Below are positions 1 through 9,039 of a DNA stretch of 64,000 nucleotides, piece by piece. The stretch is taken from assembly GCA_038134525.1 (NCBI GenBank), contig JAYPVI010000010.1:33342-97341 (forward strand), given 5' to 3'. The notes under the pieces are model-generated. The model saw only the letters and a list, made by a program, of their open reading frames with translations. It had not been told where the DNA came from and did not search any database. Each line of letters opens with the position of its first letter. Positions within the stretch are counted from its first letter, which is position 1. Made by a program: the position numbers and the translations under genes. The stretch comes from GCA-002727735 sp038134525. Lineage in GTDB: Bacteria; Bacteroidota; Bacteroidia; Flavobacteriales_D; Parvicellaceae.

Positions 1-1
1 C

Positions 2-1423
2 GTTAATCTTTCTGCAGAAAATGAATGGTATTTGGCCAATTTAGCAATTCTATATCAAGAACAAGAAGAACACAAAAAAAGTGCTCTAATTTTTGAAAAA
101 CTCTCTCGAAAAAAACCTGGAAAAATCGATTATTTATTTGCTCTAACAGAAGCTTATTTAGAAGGGAATAAATACAAAAAGTCTTTAATAATTTTAAATA
201 AAATAGAGAAAGAAATAGGAGTTAGTGAAGACCTTTCACTACAGAAACATCAAATTTATGCTTTCCTGAAAAAGAAAAAGAAAGCGATTAAAGAACTTGA
301 AAAGTTTATATATAATAATCCTACTAACTTAAGGACAATTGGGATTTTATCTGAATATTATGAAAGTTGTAATATGTCAAAAAAAAGTGAAGCTTTACTT
401 AATCGAATGATGTCAATTGATTCTACTAACGGGCTAGTGCAACTATCCATGTTTCAATTCTACATGAAAAAAGGAGCATACCTGAATAGTTTTCATTCTT
501 TAAGAAAAGTAATAACTTCTGTAGAAGTTGATCAAAGTTTGAAAAGAGAAATTTTATTTCAAATTACTTATGATAAGTCTATTCCATATTCGGTTAATCA
601 AGTTGAAAACTTATTCGACAGCTATTTAAAAGTATATCCCAAAGATCATGAAATTTTAGTATTACTAAGTGAAATTAAATTTATTCAGCTAAAAGAAGAT
701 GTTGCTTGTGAATTACTAAGTAAAGCACTTGAAATTAATCCCATTCCATATAACCTTTGGACACAACTCATTACCACACACCTTTCAAGAGGGCATTTTG
801 AAGATGCATTAATAAATGCTGAAAAAGCTCTTCTCATACACCCTAATCAACCATTTTCATATTTAGCAAAAGGGATTGTGCTAAATAGAAATAAAAATTG
901 GGAAGAAGCCATAGATATATTAAATAGAGGGAAACTTTTGGTGTTTGATAATGAAATTTTAGAAAGTGAATTTTACCAACAAATTGGTGATGCTCAATAT
1001 GGTCAAAAAAAATTCGATAAGGCATTCAATAGTTTCGATAAATCTTTAGAAATAAATGGAAACAATCCAATTCTACTAAACAATTTCAGCTACTACCTTG
1101 CCCTTCAAAATGTAGATCTTGAAAAAGCGGAAAAACTAATTTTAAAAGCACTTCAAATTTTACCTGATTCGTATACTTTTATAGATACGCATGGCTGGGT
1201 ACTTTTTAAAATGAAAAAATATGATCAAGCAGAACAGCTTTTGTTTAAGGCACTAATGAAAAGTGAAGAGAAAGATGCAGATATTCTTGAGCATTATGGA
1301 GATGTTTTGTATCAAATTGGAAAAAATAAAGAAGCAATGGTATTTTGGGAAAAAGCTATAGATGCAGGTAGCACATCTACACTTATTAAAGAAAAAATCA
1401 GTGAAAAAAAATATGTGGAATAA
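2..1423 (+). CDS. TPR-repeat protein, 5' end outside window
   Basis: The reading frame is open back to base 2, so the start lies upstream of the window and at least 474 codons are visible. The protein is a run of degenerate tetratricopeptide repeats, clearest in the C-terminal half, where helix pairs with the W/Y-G/A-A/P spacing recur (for example around the LYQIGKNKEAMVFWEKAI segment near the end). TPR proteins act as scaffolds, and no catalytic motif is visible. The stop overlaps the start of the DUF4292 lipoprotein by 11 bases, and an EnvC-like protein follows. This order is common in Flavobacteriia, so a role in envelope biogenesis is plausible, but that is inference from context. It ends in a lysine-rich tail. 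Confidence 0.85.
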   Translation, partial: VNLSAENEWYLANLAILYQEQEEHKKSALIFEKLSRKKPGKIDYLFALTEAYLEGNKYKKSLIILNKIEKEIGVSEDLSLQKHQIYAFLKKKKKAIKELEKFIYNNPTNLRTIGILSEYYESCNMSKKSEALLNRMMSIDSTNGLVQLSMFQFYMKKGAYLNSFHSLRKVITSVEVDQSLKREILFQITYDKSIPYSVNQVENLFDSYLKVYPKDHEILVLLSEIKFIQLKEDVACELLSKALEINPIPYNLWTQLITTHLSRGHFEDALINAEKALLIHPNQPFSYLAKGIVLNRNKNWEEAIDILNRGKLLVFDNEILESEFYQQIGDAQYGQKKFDKAFNSFDKSLEINGNNPILLNNFSYYLALQNVDLEKAEKLILKALQILPDSYTFIDTHGWVLFKMKKYDQAEQLLFKALMKSEEKDADILEHYGDVLYQIGKNKEAMVFWEKAIDAGSTSTLIKEKISEKKYVE

Positions 1424-2240
1424 ATATCCTCTTTCATTAGTCTTATTTGTGAGTTTATTGATTTTATCTTGCACATCATTAAAATCAGTACCAAATGAAA
1501 AAGAAATAAAAATACTTAGTACTAAAAAGCTAGTTGATTCTATAAAGCATTATGAATGTGATGTAGAGTGGGCGAAACTTAAAAGTGAAACCAATATCAA
1601 ATTTGAAGATGAAAAATTGGAACTCACGTTGAATTTTAGAATTAAAAGGGACAGTGTAATTTGGATTAATGCATCAAGCTTTGGAGTGAAAATTGCAAGA
1701 GCATTTATTGAAAAAGACAGTATTAAAGTTCAATCTGAATACCCATCAAAATCTTTATTTCTAGGAACATTTAACGATTTTGAAAAACAATATAACTTAT
1801 CCATTTCATATTCTTTAATTGAAGATTTTTTATTGGGGAATGCCTATATTAATCAGTTAACTGAAAAAAATATTTCTAATTACAAAAAAGGACAATACCA
1901 CCTTTTTTCTCATAGAAAACGTAAAGCAAATAGAGTTATAACTCAAAAAACTAAAAAAAATCCTGAGTACATATATCAATCTTGGCTTGATCATGAGCAT
2001 TATAAATGTGATTCTTTATCCATTTTTTTTCCTGAGACAAACAATGAGATTAAGATTTTCTACAATGACAGAAATTACGAAGAATCTGAATATTTCCCAT
2101 CCAAATTAAAAATAGAATTCCTACCAAATAATTACATATTAGAACTCGATTATAAAACCATAAAATTTAATAACCAGTTGAAATTTCCCAGCCTAAAAAT
2201 CACAAACGAATACGAAAGAATAAAGCTTAATGAAAATTAA
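1413..2240 (+). CDS. DUF4292-family lipoprotein
   Basis: A 275-residue protein with a lipoprotein signal: hydrophobic stretch then LILSC, giving a lipidated Cys near residue 22. I chose the ATG at 1413 because the longer frame from 1362 adds a Lys-rich, non-signal N-terminus lying inside the preceding gene. The body has the alternating beta-strand pattern of the LolA/LolB-like fold suspected for DUF4292, including a segment resembling IWINASSFGVKIARAFIEKD, a hallmark of the family. It is translationally coupled to the TPR gene upstream and overlaps the EnvC-like gene by 11 bases. The family has no established function; an outer-membrane lipoprotein or lipid carrier role is inference. Confidence 0.85.
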   Translation: MWNKYPLSLVLFVSLLILSCTSLKSVPNEKEIKILSTKKLVDSIKHYECDVEWAKLKSETNIKFEDEKLELTLNFRIKRDSVIWINASSFGVKIARAFIEKDSIKVQSEYPSKSLFLGTFNDFEKQYNLSISYSLIEDFLLGNAYINQLTEKNISNYKKGQYHLFSHRKRKANRVITQKTKKNPEYIYQSWLDHEHYKCDSLSIFFPETNNEIKIFYNDRNYEESEYFPSKLKIEFLPNNYILELDYKTIKFNNQLKFPSLKITNEYERIKLNEN

Positions 2241-3432
2241 TATTTTAATCATACTATTCATTTTATTAGCTCCTTCTGTGCTTACAAGTCAAAAGAGAAG
2301 TGAACAATTACAAAAACAGGAACGTGCTCTGATTAAAAAAATCGAAAACACGAAATCACTATTAAACGAAACACAAAAAAATGAAGCATTGACTATTAGT
2401 CAATTAAATATCATTAGGAATCAAATTTCTTACAGAGATAGGCTAATACGCAACTACAATGCGCAAATAAGAAGAATAGACCAAAATATAAATGATATTA
2501 ATAGGCAAATAAATACTTTATCAAACACGAACAATGTGCTTATTTTGGAATATAAAAATATGCTGATCTACGCCTTTAAAAATCGAAATCCTAATTATAA
2601 ATTTTTATATATTATTTCCGCTTCTACTTTTTCAGAAGCATTCCACAGAATGAAATACATTCAGCATTATGCAGATTACAGGAAAAAACAAGTAGATCGA
2701 ATCAAAAAAATCCAACTGCTTCTAATTGAAAAAAAGAAATCATTAAAAGATGAACTAGCTCAGAAAGAAAATGTAATAAAAATTAAAAACAATGAAAAAA
2801 CAAATTACTTAAATGACAAGAATGCTCAAGAAAAATACTTAAGTGAGTTAAAAATAAGTGAATCTAGTTTAGTAGAAGAATTAAATATTAATAATCAAAA
2901 AAGAAGAGAAATAGCTAAGGCTGTAAAAAAGGCAATAGAAGAAGAGATAAAAGCAATTGAAAAAAAGACTAAAAATAAATTTAATTTAACTCCTGAAGGT
3001 GTAGCACTTTCAGCAGATTTCAAAAAAAACAAGGGTAAACTATCTTGGCCCGTTGCAAGAGGAGAAATAACGAGTAAGTATGGTAAACATCAACATCATG
3101 TTGTGAGCACAGCAACAGTAGATAATAACGGTATTGATATTTCTACTTCAAAACAAGCATTGGTAAGAGCTGTATTTGGTGGGAAAGTGACTAGTGTAAT
3201 GGTCATTCCCGGTGCTGGAAAAGTAGTAATGATAAGCCATGGAGAATATAGAACAGTGTATGCCAACCTACAGGAAGTATTCGTTCAAAAAGGAGATCAA
3301 CTAGGTGCCAAAGAAAATATTGGAAAGTTACTACCTAAAAATAATGGGATTTCTGAAGCTCACTTTGAAATTTGGAAAATTTCAACTGAAGGAATGAATA
3401 CTGAAAACCCATCTTATTGGCTAAGCCATTAG
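2230..3432 (+). CDS. EnvC-like murein hydrolase activator (degenerate LytM/M23)
   Basis: A 400-residue secreted protein: signal peptide (residues 1-20), long coiled coil (about 22-250), then a C-terminal LytM/M23 domain (about 275-400). The zinc-binding and catalytic histidines are degraded. The usual HxGxD reads NNGID, YAHL reads YANL, and HxHFE reads EAHFE. This is the pattern of EnvC/NlpD-type activators, which stimulate amidases rather than cutting peptidoglycan themselves. Such proteins are periplasmic and act at the division septum in characterised bacteria. It is the last gene of the TPR-DUF4292-EnvC unit, and it ends immediately against the convergent HIRAN-like gene with no spacer. 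Confidence 0.9.
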   Translation: MKINILIILFILLAPSVLTSQKRSEQLQKQERALIKKIENTKSLLNETQKNEALTISQLNIIRNQISYRDRLIRNYNAQIRRIDQNINDINRQINTLSNTNNVLILEYKNMLIYAFKNRNPNYKFLYIISASTFSEAFHRMKYIQHYADYRKKQVDRIKKIQLLLIEKKKSLKDELAQKENVIKIKNNEKTNYLNDKNAQEKYLSELKISESSLVEELNINNQKRREIAKAVKKAIEEEIKAIEKKTKNKFNLTPEGVALSADFKKNKGKLSWPVARGEITSKYGKHQHHVVSTATVDNNGIDISTSKQALVRAVFGGKVTSVMVIPGAGKVVMISHGEYRTVYANLQEVFVQKGDQLGAKENIGKLLPKNNGISEAHFEIWKISTEGMNTENPSYWLSH

Positions 3433-3774
3433 TCATGCAATTTTGAGTATTATATCTACACTTTCAAATGGTAAACTGTTGGAAGACTTGTGTTTCAATT
3501 CTACTGTAATTCCTCCATACTTAACCATTATTTTTTTTACCAGTTTAGCTATTGATGGGTTTAAATAACCGATCTTGAAATTCTTATAAAAAATTGCCAA
3601 AGCATTTTTATCCCAGTATCTGCTTTTATCTTCAGAAATAATTAGGGGGGTATTTTCATTTAATAAATGCTTTATGTAAATGTAGTCGTGTCTTGATAAT
3701 TCTGTTATCTGTGTCATGATACCCATTTTAGGTAATGCTATTTTTTCGGTTGTGGAAAGAGCTAAAATTTTCAT
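3433..3774 (-). CDS. small HIRAN-domain-like protein
   Basis: A 113-residue protein with no signal peptide or membrane segment. Residues about 32-112 match the HIRAN pattern: a loop leading to PLIISEDKSRYWDKNALAI (the position of the family's D-x-N-A-I-A-V core) followed by KIGYLNPSIAKLVKK (the lGYvpr..A..La element) and a final beta strand. HIRAN domains bind 3' ends of single-stranded DNA in HLTF/Rad5 and also occur alone in bacteria and phages. The start follows the 103-residue gene upstream by one base, so the two are surely co-transcribed. The domain call rests on pattern recognition only; function is unknown. Confidence 0.65.
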   Translation of the reverse strand: MKILALSTTEKIALPKMGIMTQITELSRHDYIYIKHLLNENTPLIISEDKSRYWDKNALAIFYKNFKIGYLNPSIAKLVKKIMVKYGGITVELKHKSSNSLPFESVDIILKIA

Positions 3775-3775
3775 G

Positions 3776-4087
3776 TTATGCTATTTTTAATTGGTTAGTA
3801 GATAATCCCAGATCACTCGTATTTAGATTGAGATTCCTTTTCAAGTGTTTAATAGGGGAGATTTCGACTACAGGGTCATTAGAACTGTAAAATCTCTTCC
3901 ATATAAACTGCATAATATGAGCGCCTTCCTTTTTTTCAATTATTCGGCTCAATCGAAGAATTTCAATTGGAATTGTGGTGAAATATTTTTTCTTATTCAA
4001 GTTGATATACCCTTCCAGAAGGAATGCAGTATCACCCTTTTCATAAACAATATAGTTAATGTTGAATGGTAGTGAAGTCTGTATCAT
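3776..4087 (-). CDS. hypothetical protein, partner of HIRAN-like gene
   Basis: A 103-residue soluble protein that I do not recognise. It has a predicted beta-rich N-terminal half (strands around NINYIVYEKGDTAFLLEGYI) and an amphipathic helix with an HIMQFIWKRFY segment. It has no signal peptide, cysteines or known motif. It lies one base upstream of the HIRAN-like gene on the same strand. About 60 bases upstream separate it from the LEA2 lipoprotein gene, which is enough for a promoter. The pair sits between two conserved envelope units and has no counterpart elsewhere in the window. Base composition matches the surroundings, so I see no sign of recent transfer. Confidence 0.7.
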   Translation of the reverse strand: MIQTSLPFNINYIVYEKGDTAFLLEGYINLNKKKYFTTIPIEILRLSRIIEKKEGAHIMQFIWKRFYSSNDPVVEISPIKHLKRNLNLNTSDLGLSTNQLKIA

Positions 4088-4148
4088 TTTTGATCATTTT
4101 TAAATTCAAAAACTAAACTAGTACATCACAACGTAATCGAATTACGTT

Positions 4149-4604
4149 CTAAAAAGGCAAATCCTTTAAGTCAGTGATATATTGAATATCTACTTTTTTT
4201 GTGATTAAATATGCTTGTGCTTTGAGGTAGCCATTGAAGGATAGAGTTTGTGGTTTCCCAAAAATAATACCTAATGAATTTACTAAAGAGGATAAAATTT
4301 GTTGTGTATCAGATTGAAATATCAAATTTATATTAGTTGAATCCAGTTTTGGTAATTTGACTTTATTATTTGACACAACTCCTCCAATCTTTTTACCATT
4401 TAACTGTGCTTCAATATCAATATCTTTTATTGTAATAGAGTAATTATTTGGGTTAAATAACTTAACCTCAGCACAGATAGGGCTACACCCTTTTTCTTCT
4501 GAAAAAGAAATAGAGTGAACATCAATAAACTCAATATCTCGATATGTAATCGTGCATGAACAGATTGAAAATAGAGTAATGAAAAAGAAAACTTTTTTTA
4601 ACAT
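4149..4604 (-). CDS. LEA type 2 (WHy-like) lipoprotein
   Basis: A 151-residue lipoprotein: signal MLKKVFFFITLFSICSC with the lipidated Cys at 17 (or 15), followed by one LEA14/WHy-type beta-sandwich. The supporting features are the AEVKLFNPNNYSITIKDIDI strand-turn-strand (the typical V.v.NPN.f...v..v), the NGKKIGG turn and a hydrophobic C-terminal strand set. Family members are small periplasmic or membrane-anchored domains with no enzymatic activity. It is the last gene of a tight unit with the M20 dipeptidase (1-base gap) and the AsmA-like protein. The usual length for these Bacteroidota proteins is about 150 residues, so it looks complete. Confidence 0.8.
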   Translation of the reverse strand: MLKKVFFFITLFSICSCTITYRDIEFIDVHSISFSEEKGCSPICAEVKLFNPNNYSITIKDIDIEAQLNGKKIGGVVSNNKVKLPKLDSTNINLIFQSDTQQILSSLVNSLGIIFGKPQTLSFNGYLKAQAYLITKKVDIQYITDLKDLPF

Positions 4605-4605
4605 G

Positions 4606-5991
4606 TTACTTTTTCATTAGTTCAGAAAAATATTGATAAAAATAAGGGATAGTTTCTATTCCTTTATAAAAATTAAACAACCCAAAGTGTTCATTGGGCG
4701 AATGAATAACATCAGAATCTAAACCAAAACCAAGCAAAATCGTCTTTAAGCCAAGTACATCTTCAAACATAGGAACAATTGGAATACTACCGCCACTTCT
4801 CACCGGTATTGGGTCAACACCAAAGGTTTTATTCATGGCTTTTTTTGCAGCCTGATAACCAATAAAATTTGTAGGTATAACTACACCTTCTCCGCCATGA
4901 TGAGGAGTTACTTTTACTTTAACATAAGCAGGAGCAATTTGTTGGAAATGACGTTCAAAGAGGTGTGTAATTTCCTCCGATGTTTGATTTGGAACCAAGC
5001 GCATGGATATTTTAGCGTAGGCTTTTGAAGGAAGTACAGTTTTAGCACCTTCACCAATATACCCACCCCAAATTCCATTAACATCTAATGATGGCCTGAT
5101 AGAGGTTCTTTCATTGGTTGAAAATCCTTCTTCCCCAAAAACTTCATTAATATCAAGGTCATTTTTGTATTTTTCTAACTCAAATGGTGCTTTTGACATT
5201 TCTGCTCTTTCCTCATCACTAACGTTTAATACATTTTTATAAAATCCGGGGATATTAATTTTTCCTGATTCATCATGTAAAGAAGCAATCATAGAAGATA
5301 AAATATTGATGGGGTTGGCCACTCCTCCACCATACAATCCTGAATGCAAATCTCGATTAGGACCAGTAACTTCAACTTCTAAATAACTCAACCCTCTTAA
5401 TCCTACACATATAGATGGTGTTTGATTATTGATAATTCCTGTGTCTGAAACCAACACTACATCAGCATTGAGCATGTCTCTATTTTGCCTCACAAATTTT
5501 TCTAGGTTTTCAGACCCTACTTCCTCTTCTCCCTCAAGCATGAATTTTACATTACATGTAAGTTGGTTAGTATTATACATCGCTTCAAAAGCCTTTAAAT
5601 GCATAAACATCTGACCCTTATCATCACATGCTCCTCTAGCAAAAATTGCACCATCTGGATGAATCGGAGTTTTTCTAATTTCTGGCTTAAATGGATCCGA
5701 ATCCCATAATTCATAAGGATCTGCGGGTTGAACATCATAATGACCATAAACCAATACTGTAGGAGCATCAATAGAAATTATTTTTTCTCCATAAACAATC
5801 GGATGTCCTTGAGTAGGGAATAATTGAATATTTTCTGCTCCAATTTTAGTCAATTGATTACATAAAAATGTGGCTGCTTTCAACACATCATCTTTAAATG
5901 ATAAATCTGCACTCACTGATGGGATTGACAATAATTCCTTCAACTCATCCAAAAATCTCAATTTATTTTTTTCAATATAATCTTGTGTCAT
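4606..5991 (-). CDS. M20-family dipeptidase
   Basis: A 461-residue cytosolic metallopeptidase of the M20/M25/M40 superfamily (carnosinase/DapE/PepV-like), expected to hydrolyse dipeptides with a di-zinc centre. Visible residues are H84 and D86 in GHYDVQP, the bridging Asp in GACDDKGQ (about 123), the catalytic Glu pair in MLEGEEEVGS (154-156), and the dimerisation lid with the GLRGLSYLEVEVTG motif typical of family members annotated as dipeptidase. Length is normal for the M20 dipeptidases. There is no signal peptide. It is separated by one base from both neighbours (AsmA-like upstream, LEA2 lipoprotein downstream). Exact substrate is not determinable from sequence. Confidence 0.93.
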   Translation of the reverse strand: MTQDYIEKNKLRFLDELKELLSIPSVSADLSFKDDVLKAATFLCNQLTKIGAENIQLFPTQGHPIVYGEKIISIDAPTVLVYGHYDVQPADPYELWDSDPFKPEIRKTPIHPDGAIFARGACDDKGQMFMHLKAFEAMYNTNQLTCNVKFMLEGEEEVGSENLEKFVRQNRDMLNADVVLVSDTGIINNQTPSICVGLRGLSYLEVEVTGPNRDLHSGLYGGGVANPINILSSMIASLHDESGKINIPGFYKNVLNVSDEERAEMSKAPFELEKYKNDLDINEVFGEEGFSTNERTSIRPSLDVNGIWGGYIGEGAKTVLPSKAYAKISMRLVPNQTSEEITHLFERHFQQIAPAYVKVKVTPHHGGEGVVIPTNFIGYQAAKKAMNKTFGVDPIPVRSGGSIPIVPMFEDVLGLKTILLGFGLDSDVIHSPNEHFGLFNFYKGIETIPYFYQYFSELMKK

Positions 5992-5992
5992 A

Positions 5993-8947
5993 TCATTTGT
6001 TTTTTGCTGAATCTAGAATTTTATTTGCTTCTTCAGCCGCCTTTTTTTCTACAATATCTGCATTTAAATTTGCTTCCTCCCTCACCTTTTTTGCTTGCTG
6101 TAATGCTAAATTTTGAACTTTATTAGATTCCGTATTCAACCTCAATTCTAAAGCATTAGCTTTCTTATCCGTTTGTTCTTTCATTTTTTTCGCTGTTTTC
6201 TCAGCGGCTATTTTGGCTAATGGAGTTTTAGCTTCTTCAATTAATTTATCAGCGGCTTTATATCCTTCCTCTTTCAATTTAGCTACCTCTTCTTTTGTTT
6301 TACCGTCAGCTTTTGTTTTATTTATGTTAGCTTCATTTTCAATAAGTTTAGCCTTGTTTTCACCTTCATCTCTTATTTGTTGAGCTTTCGCTTTAGCTAT
6401 ACTAATTATTTCATCTGCTTTTTTTTGAGCCTCATCTAAAAAGTCTCTTTTGACATTGTCTATTTTTTCTGTAACAATTTCTTTACCTTTATCTACTAAA
6501 TCTGTATTTAACTCTCCAATACTAGTTGAATAGATGGGATTTTTAATCTCTCCATTAACTAAAATTGTAATAGGTATTTCACCCTCATTGGAATTAAGCT
6601 TAATTTCTTTTATCAAGGAACTAAGTGGGTTGTTTGAATTCTGTAATTTACGAATTGGAATTTTTGTTTCAATTTTATATCTGACCTCTTGATCTAAAGA
6701 AGTATATCCGCTTACTGATAAGGTATGATTATTTAATTTAAATGGCGTTTCTTCCATTATGAATTTGCCATCAGTAAAGGAATATGATAAGTTTAAATCT
6801 TTTATTTTTTCATTTTCTCCAATAAGAGATGGTGCATATGATTTTAACTTTTCAATTGGTGAATCGCTCAAAATTTTAAACTCCTGGGAAACTAATTTTC
6901 CTTTACTTGAAATTTGAGTGTAGACAGGATAATAATATTCATTTAATAGCAAATCCGCTTCTAAAAAAGTAGAGAATTGTCCATCAAAATATTTTACCAA
7001 TGGCGTGTATTTTTTGATGGTTCCAAAATAAGTGTAAGATTCGTTAAATGATATGTCTTTAATATCTAAATCTATTATTAATCTTGCTCTTTTTTTGCTT
7101 ATGCTATGATAAGTTCCATTTAGTGAAACCTGTCCCTTAAATAATTTCATTTTAAACTGATCAAGACTTAACTTCCCCTGATTGATCGTCATTGTACCAA
7201 TAAATTCTCTTATCGGTATACTATCATAGATAAGAGAGCTGATATTTGATTCAAACTTAAAAAAGATGTTATCAGGAATAGAAACCACCTCATAATAACC
7301 TTCAAGCATATTAGAATCAATGTGAATTGAATCAGTAATGGTACTGCTATCTAAACTATCATATGCAGGAATAAATTCATCAAGATTTAAATGTGAGCTA
7401 TTGATCGAAAATTTTCCATATAGCTGTTCATTTCTCAATACATGAGGCCAATAATTCAACATTTCACCTGAAAGTTGAATGTCTGTTTGGCCTGTTTTTA
7501 ATGACAATTTATCTAGTCCTAATTTTTGAGGAAATATATCAAAGTGCATATTATCAATAACCAAAGGGTTATCCATTTCTTGTGAGTCAAATTCAAAATC
7601 AGTAAGGGTAAATTCGCCCTCTGCTTCAAAAAGATCATACTCCTCTTTTTCAATCGATGAATATTTACCTTTTATATGAATATTAGCATTAGAATTTCCA
7701 CTCATTTCGATTGAGTCTAGCGGAAATACTTTTGACAATTCAGCAAGTATTAAATTAGAAGACAAATCGGCAGTTATGAATGGATCAGTTAAGAAATTTC
7801 GACCAAAAAACGACATATCGAATTTAGAAGATAAAAAAGAAAATTTCATAGACTCTAAATTAACTTCTAAATCATCATAATTTAGTCCTCCTGGGAAGGA
7901 GGTGTTTAAAGCTAAGTTTATGTTCTCTAAAGGGTCTAGATCTGTATATTTTACATAACCATCCTCAATGTTTAGATTTATATCAAATAATGGAAGTTCT
8001 TTATCTGAATAGACTCCATTTATGGTGCCTCCAAAATCAAATTCACCATCTAGTTTAATTGAATTAAAGTCTTTTTGATAATCTATGGGTAAAAGGCTAA
8101 AAAAATGCCTAAATGACTGACCTATTGAAGCTATTTTTAAATCCACTTCGTAGCTTTCAGGCTTCATTTTAATACCACCATTTAATGAAAGGTCTAAATC
8201 GTTTAAACTTATCTTATTTTCTCGGATATTAAAAAGCATATCCTCATTTTCAAAAACTATAGCTCCATTAAAAAATATTTCTAAATTGACATCGTCCATT
8301 AATTTCAATCCCTCGAATTGAAAGTTAAATGCTTTTACACTTGTAGTTGTGTTTAAATCAAAAGTATCTGCATGCATTATTAATTCACCACTATGATCAA
8401 AGGAATCTAAAAGCATGGATATATGATACAAATCATCCTTATAAATTATTTGAGCGTTTTTTATCTCGTAATTTTCTAGTTTGAATTTGAATGGTGATTG
8501 ATCAACCTCAATTTGTTCAATATCTTCAGTAGTAGAATCACTAATATATATATCATAATTAGAAGCTCCATTATCTAGAGTAATAAGCTGAAATACTGGG
8601 TTAATTAACGATAAATATTTAATCTCATATTCCTGATTAAAAATAACCTTCCAAAGGTCAACTTTAATTTCCAACTGATTTACGTTTATTAACTCAACAC
8701 CATCAAACACTTTTTTTCCAACTAATTTTAAATCTGATAACCTAACTGTTAATTCAGGAAATGATGAAATTGCCGAAATGAAAACATCATCAAATTTCAA
8801 ATCTGCTTCAATGTAATTTGTAGCCTCATCTTTAACCATCTCTACAATTTCTTCTTTATAGAAATAAGGAATAAATATTAAAAGTGCAAAAACAAGAATA
8901 ATTAAAAAGAAAATAAGTTTAGATAAGTATTTAAAGGCTTTCTTCAT
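5993..8947 (-). CDS. AsmA-like inner-membrane protein with long coiled-coil tail
   Basis: A 984-residue protein with one N-terminal transmembrane helix (about 9-28), then a very long beta-repeat body (about 40-800) of the AsmA/TamB-like repeating beta-groove class, ending near an AsmA_2-type conserved region (ISSKGKLVSQEFKILSDSPI, about 690). AsmA-like proteins bridge the periplasm and are linked to phospholipid transport to the outer membrane in other bacteria. The last 160 residues or so are unusual for the core family: an Ala/Lys/Glu-rich heptad coiled coil with repeated KA/EA/AAE blocks. It is the first gene of the AsmA-M20-LEA2 unit, diverging from the choice-of-anchor-L gene. Confidence 0.88.
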   Translation of the reverse strand: MKKAFKYLSKLIFFLIILVFALLIFIPYFYKEEIVEMVKDEATNYIEADLKFDDVFISAISSFPELTVRLSDLKLVGKKVFDGVELINVNQLEIKVDLWKVIFNQEYEIKYLSLINPVFQLITLDNGASNYDIYISDSTTEDIEQIEVDQSPFKFKLENYEIKNAQIIYKDDLYHISMLLDSFDHSGELIMHADTFDLNTTTSVKAFNFQFEGLKLMDDVNLEIFFNGAIVFENEDMLFNIRENKISLNDLDLSLNGGIKMKPESYEVDLKIASIGQSFRHFFSLLPIDYQKDFNSIKLDGEFDFGGTINGVYSDKELPLFDINLNIEDGYVKYTDLDPLENINLALNTSFPGGLNYDDLEVNLESMKFSFLSSKFDMSFFGRNFLTDPFITADLSSNLILAELSKVFPLDSIEMSGNSNANIHIKGKYSSIEKEEYDLFEAEGEFTLTDFEFDSQEMDNPLVIDNMHFDIFPQKLGLDKLSLKTGQTDIQLSGEMLNYWPHVLRNEQLYGKFSINSSHLNLDEFIPAYDSLDSSTITDSIHIDSNMLEGYYEVVSIPDNIFFKFESNISSLIYDSIPIREFIGTMTINQGKLSLDQFKMKLFKGQVSLNGTYHSISKKRARLIIDLDIKDISFNESYTYFGTIKKYTPLVKYFDGQFSTFLEADLLLNEYYYPVYTQISSKGKLVSQEFKILSDSPIEKLKSYAPSLIGENEKIKDLNLSYSFTDGKFIMEETPFKLNNHTLSVSGYTSLDQEVRYKIETKIPIRKLQNSNNPLSSLIKEIKLNSNEGEIPITILVNGEIKNPIYSTSIGELNTDLVDKGKEIVTEKIDNVKRDFLDEAQKKADEIISIAKAKAQQIRDEGENKAKLIENEANINKTKADGKTKEEVAKLKEEGYKAADKLIEEAKTPLAKIAAEKTAKKMKEQTDKKANALELRLNTESNKVQNLALQQAKKVREEANLNADIVEKKAAEEANKILDSAKNK

Positions 8948-9039
8948 AATATACGGCTAGTCATTATTGATTTGTGAAATTAGGAATTATCTTATTCCAA
9001 CTAAAAAAAGATGTCTTATTTATTTGGTATCTTTAAACT

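Noticed and set aside
9016..9026. TTATTTATTTG before the choice-of-anchor-L gene, the same string as in the acpP promoter candidate
   Set aside because: The nearest TTTG is about 42 bases upstream, too far for a matching minus-33 box.
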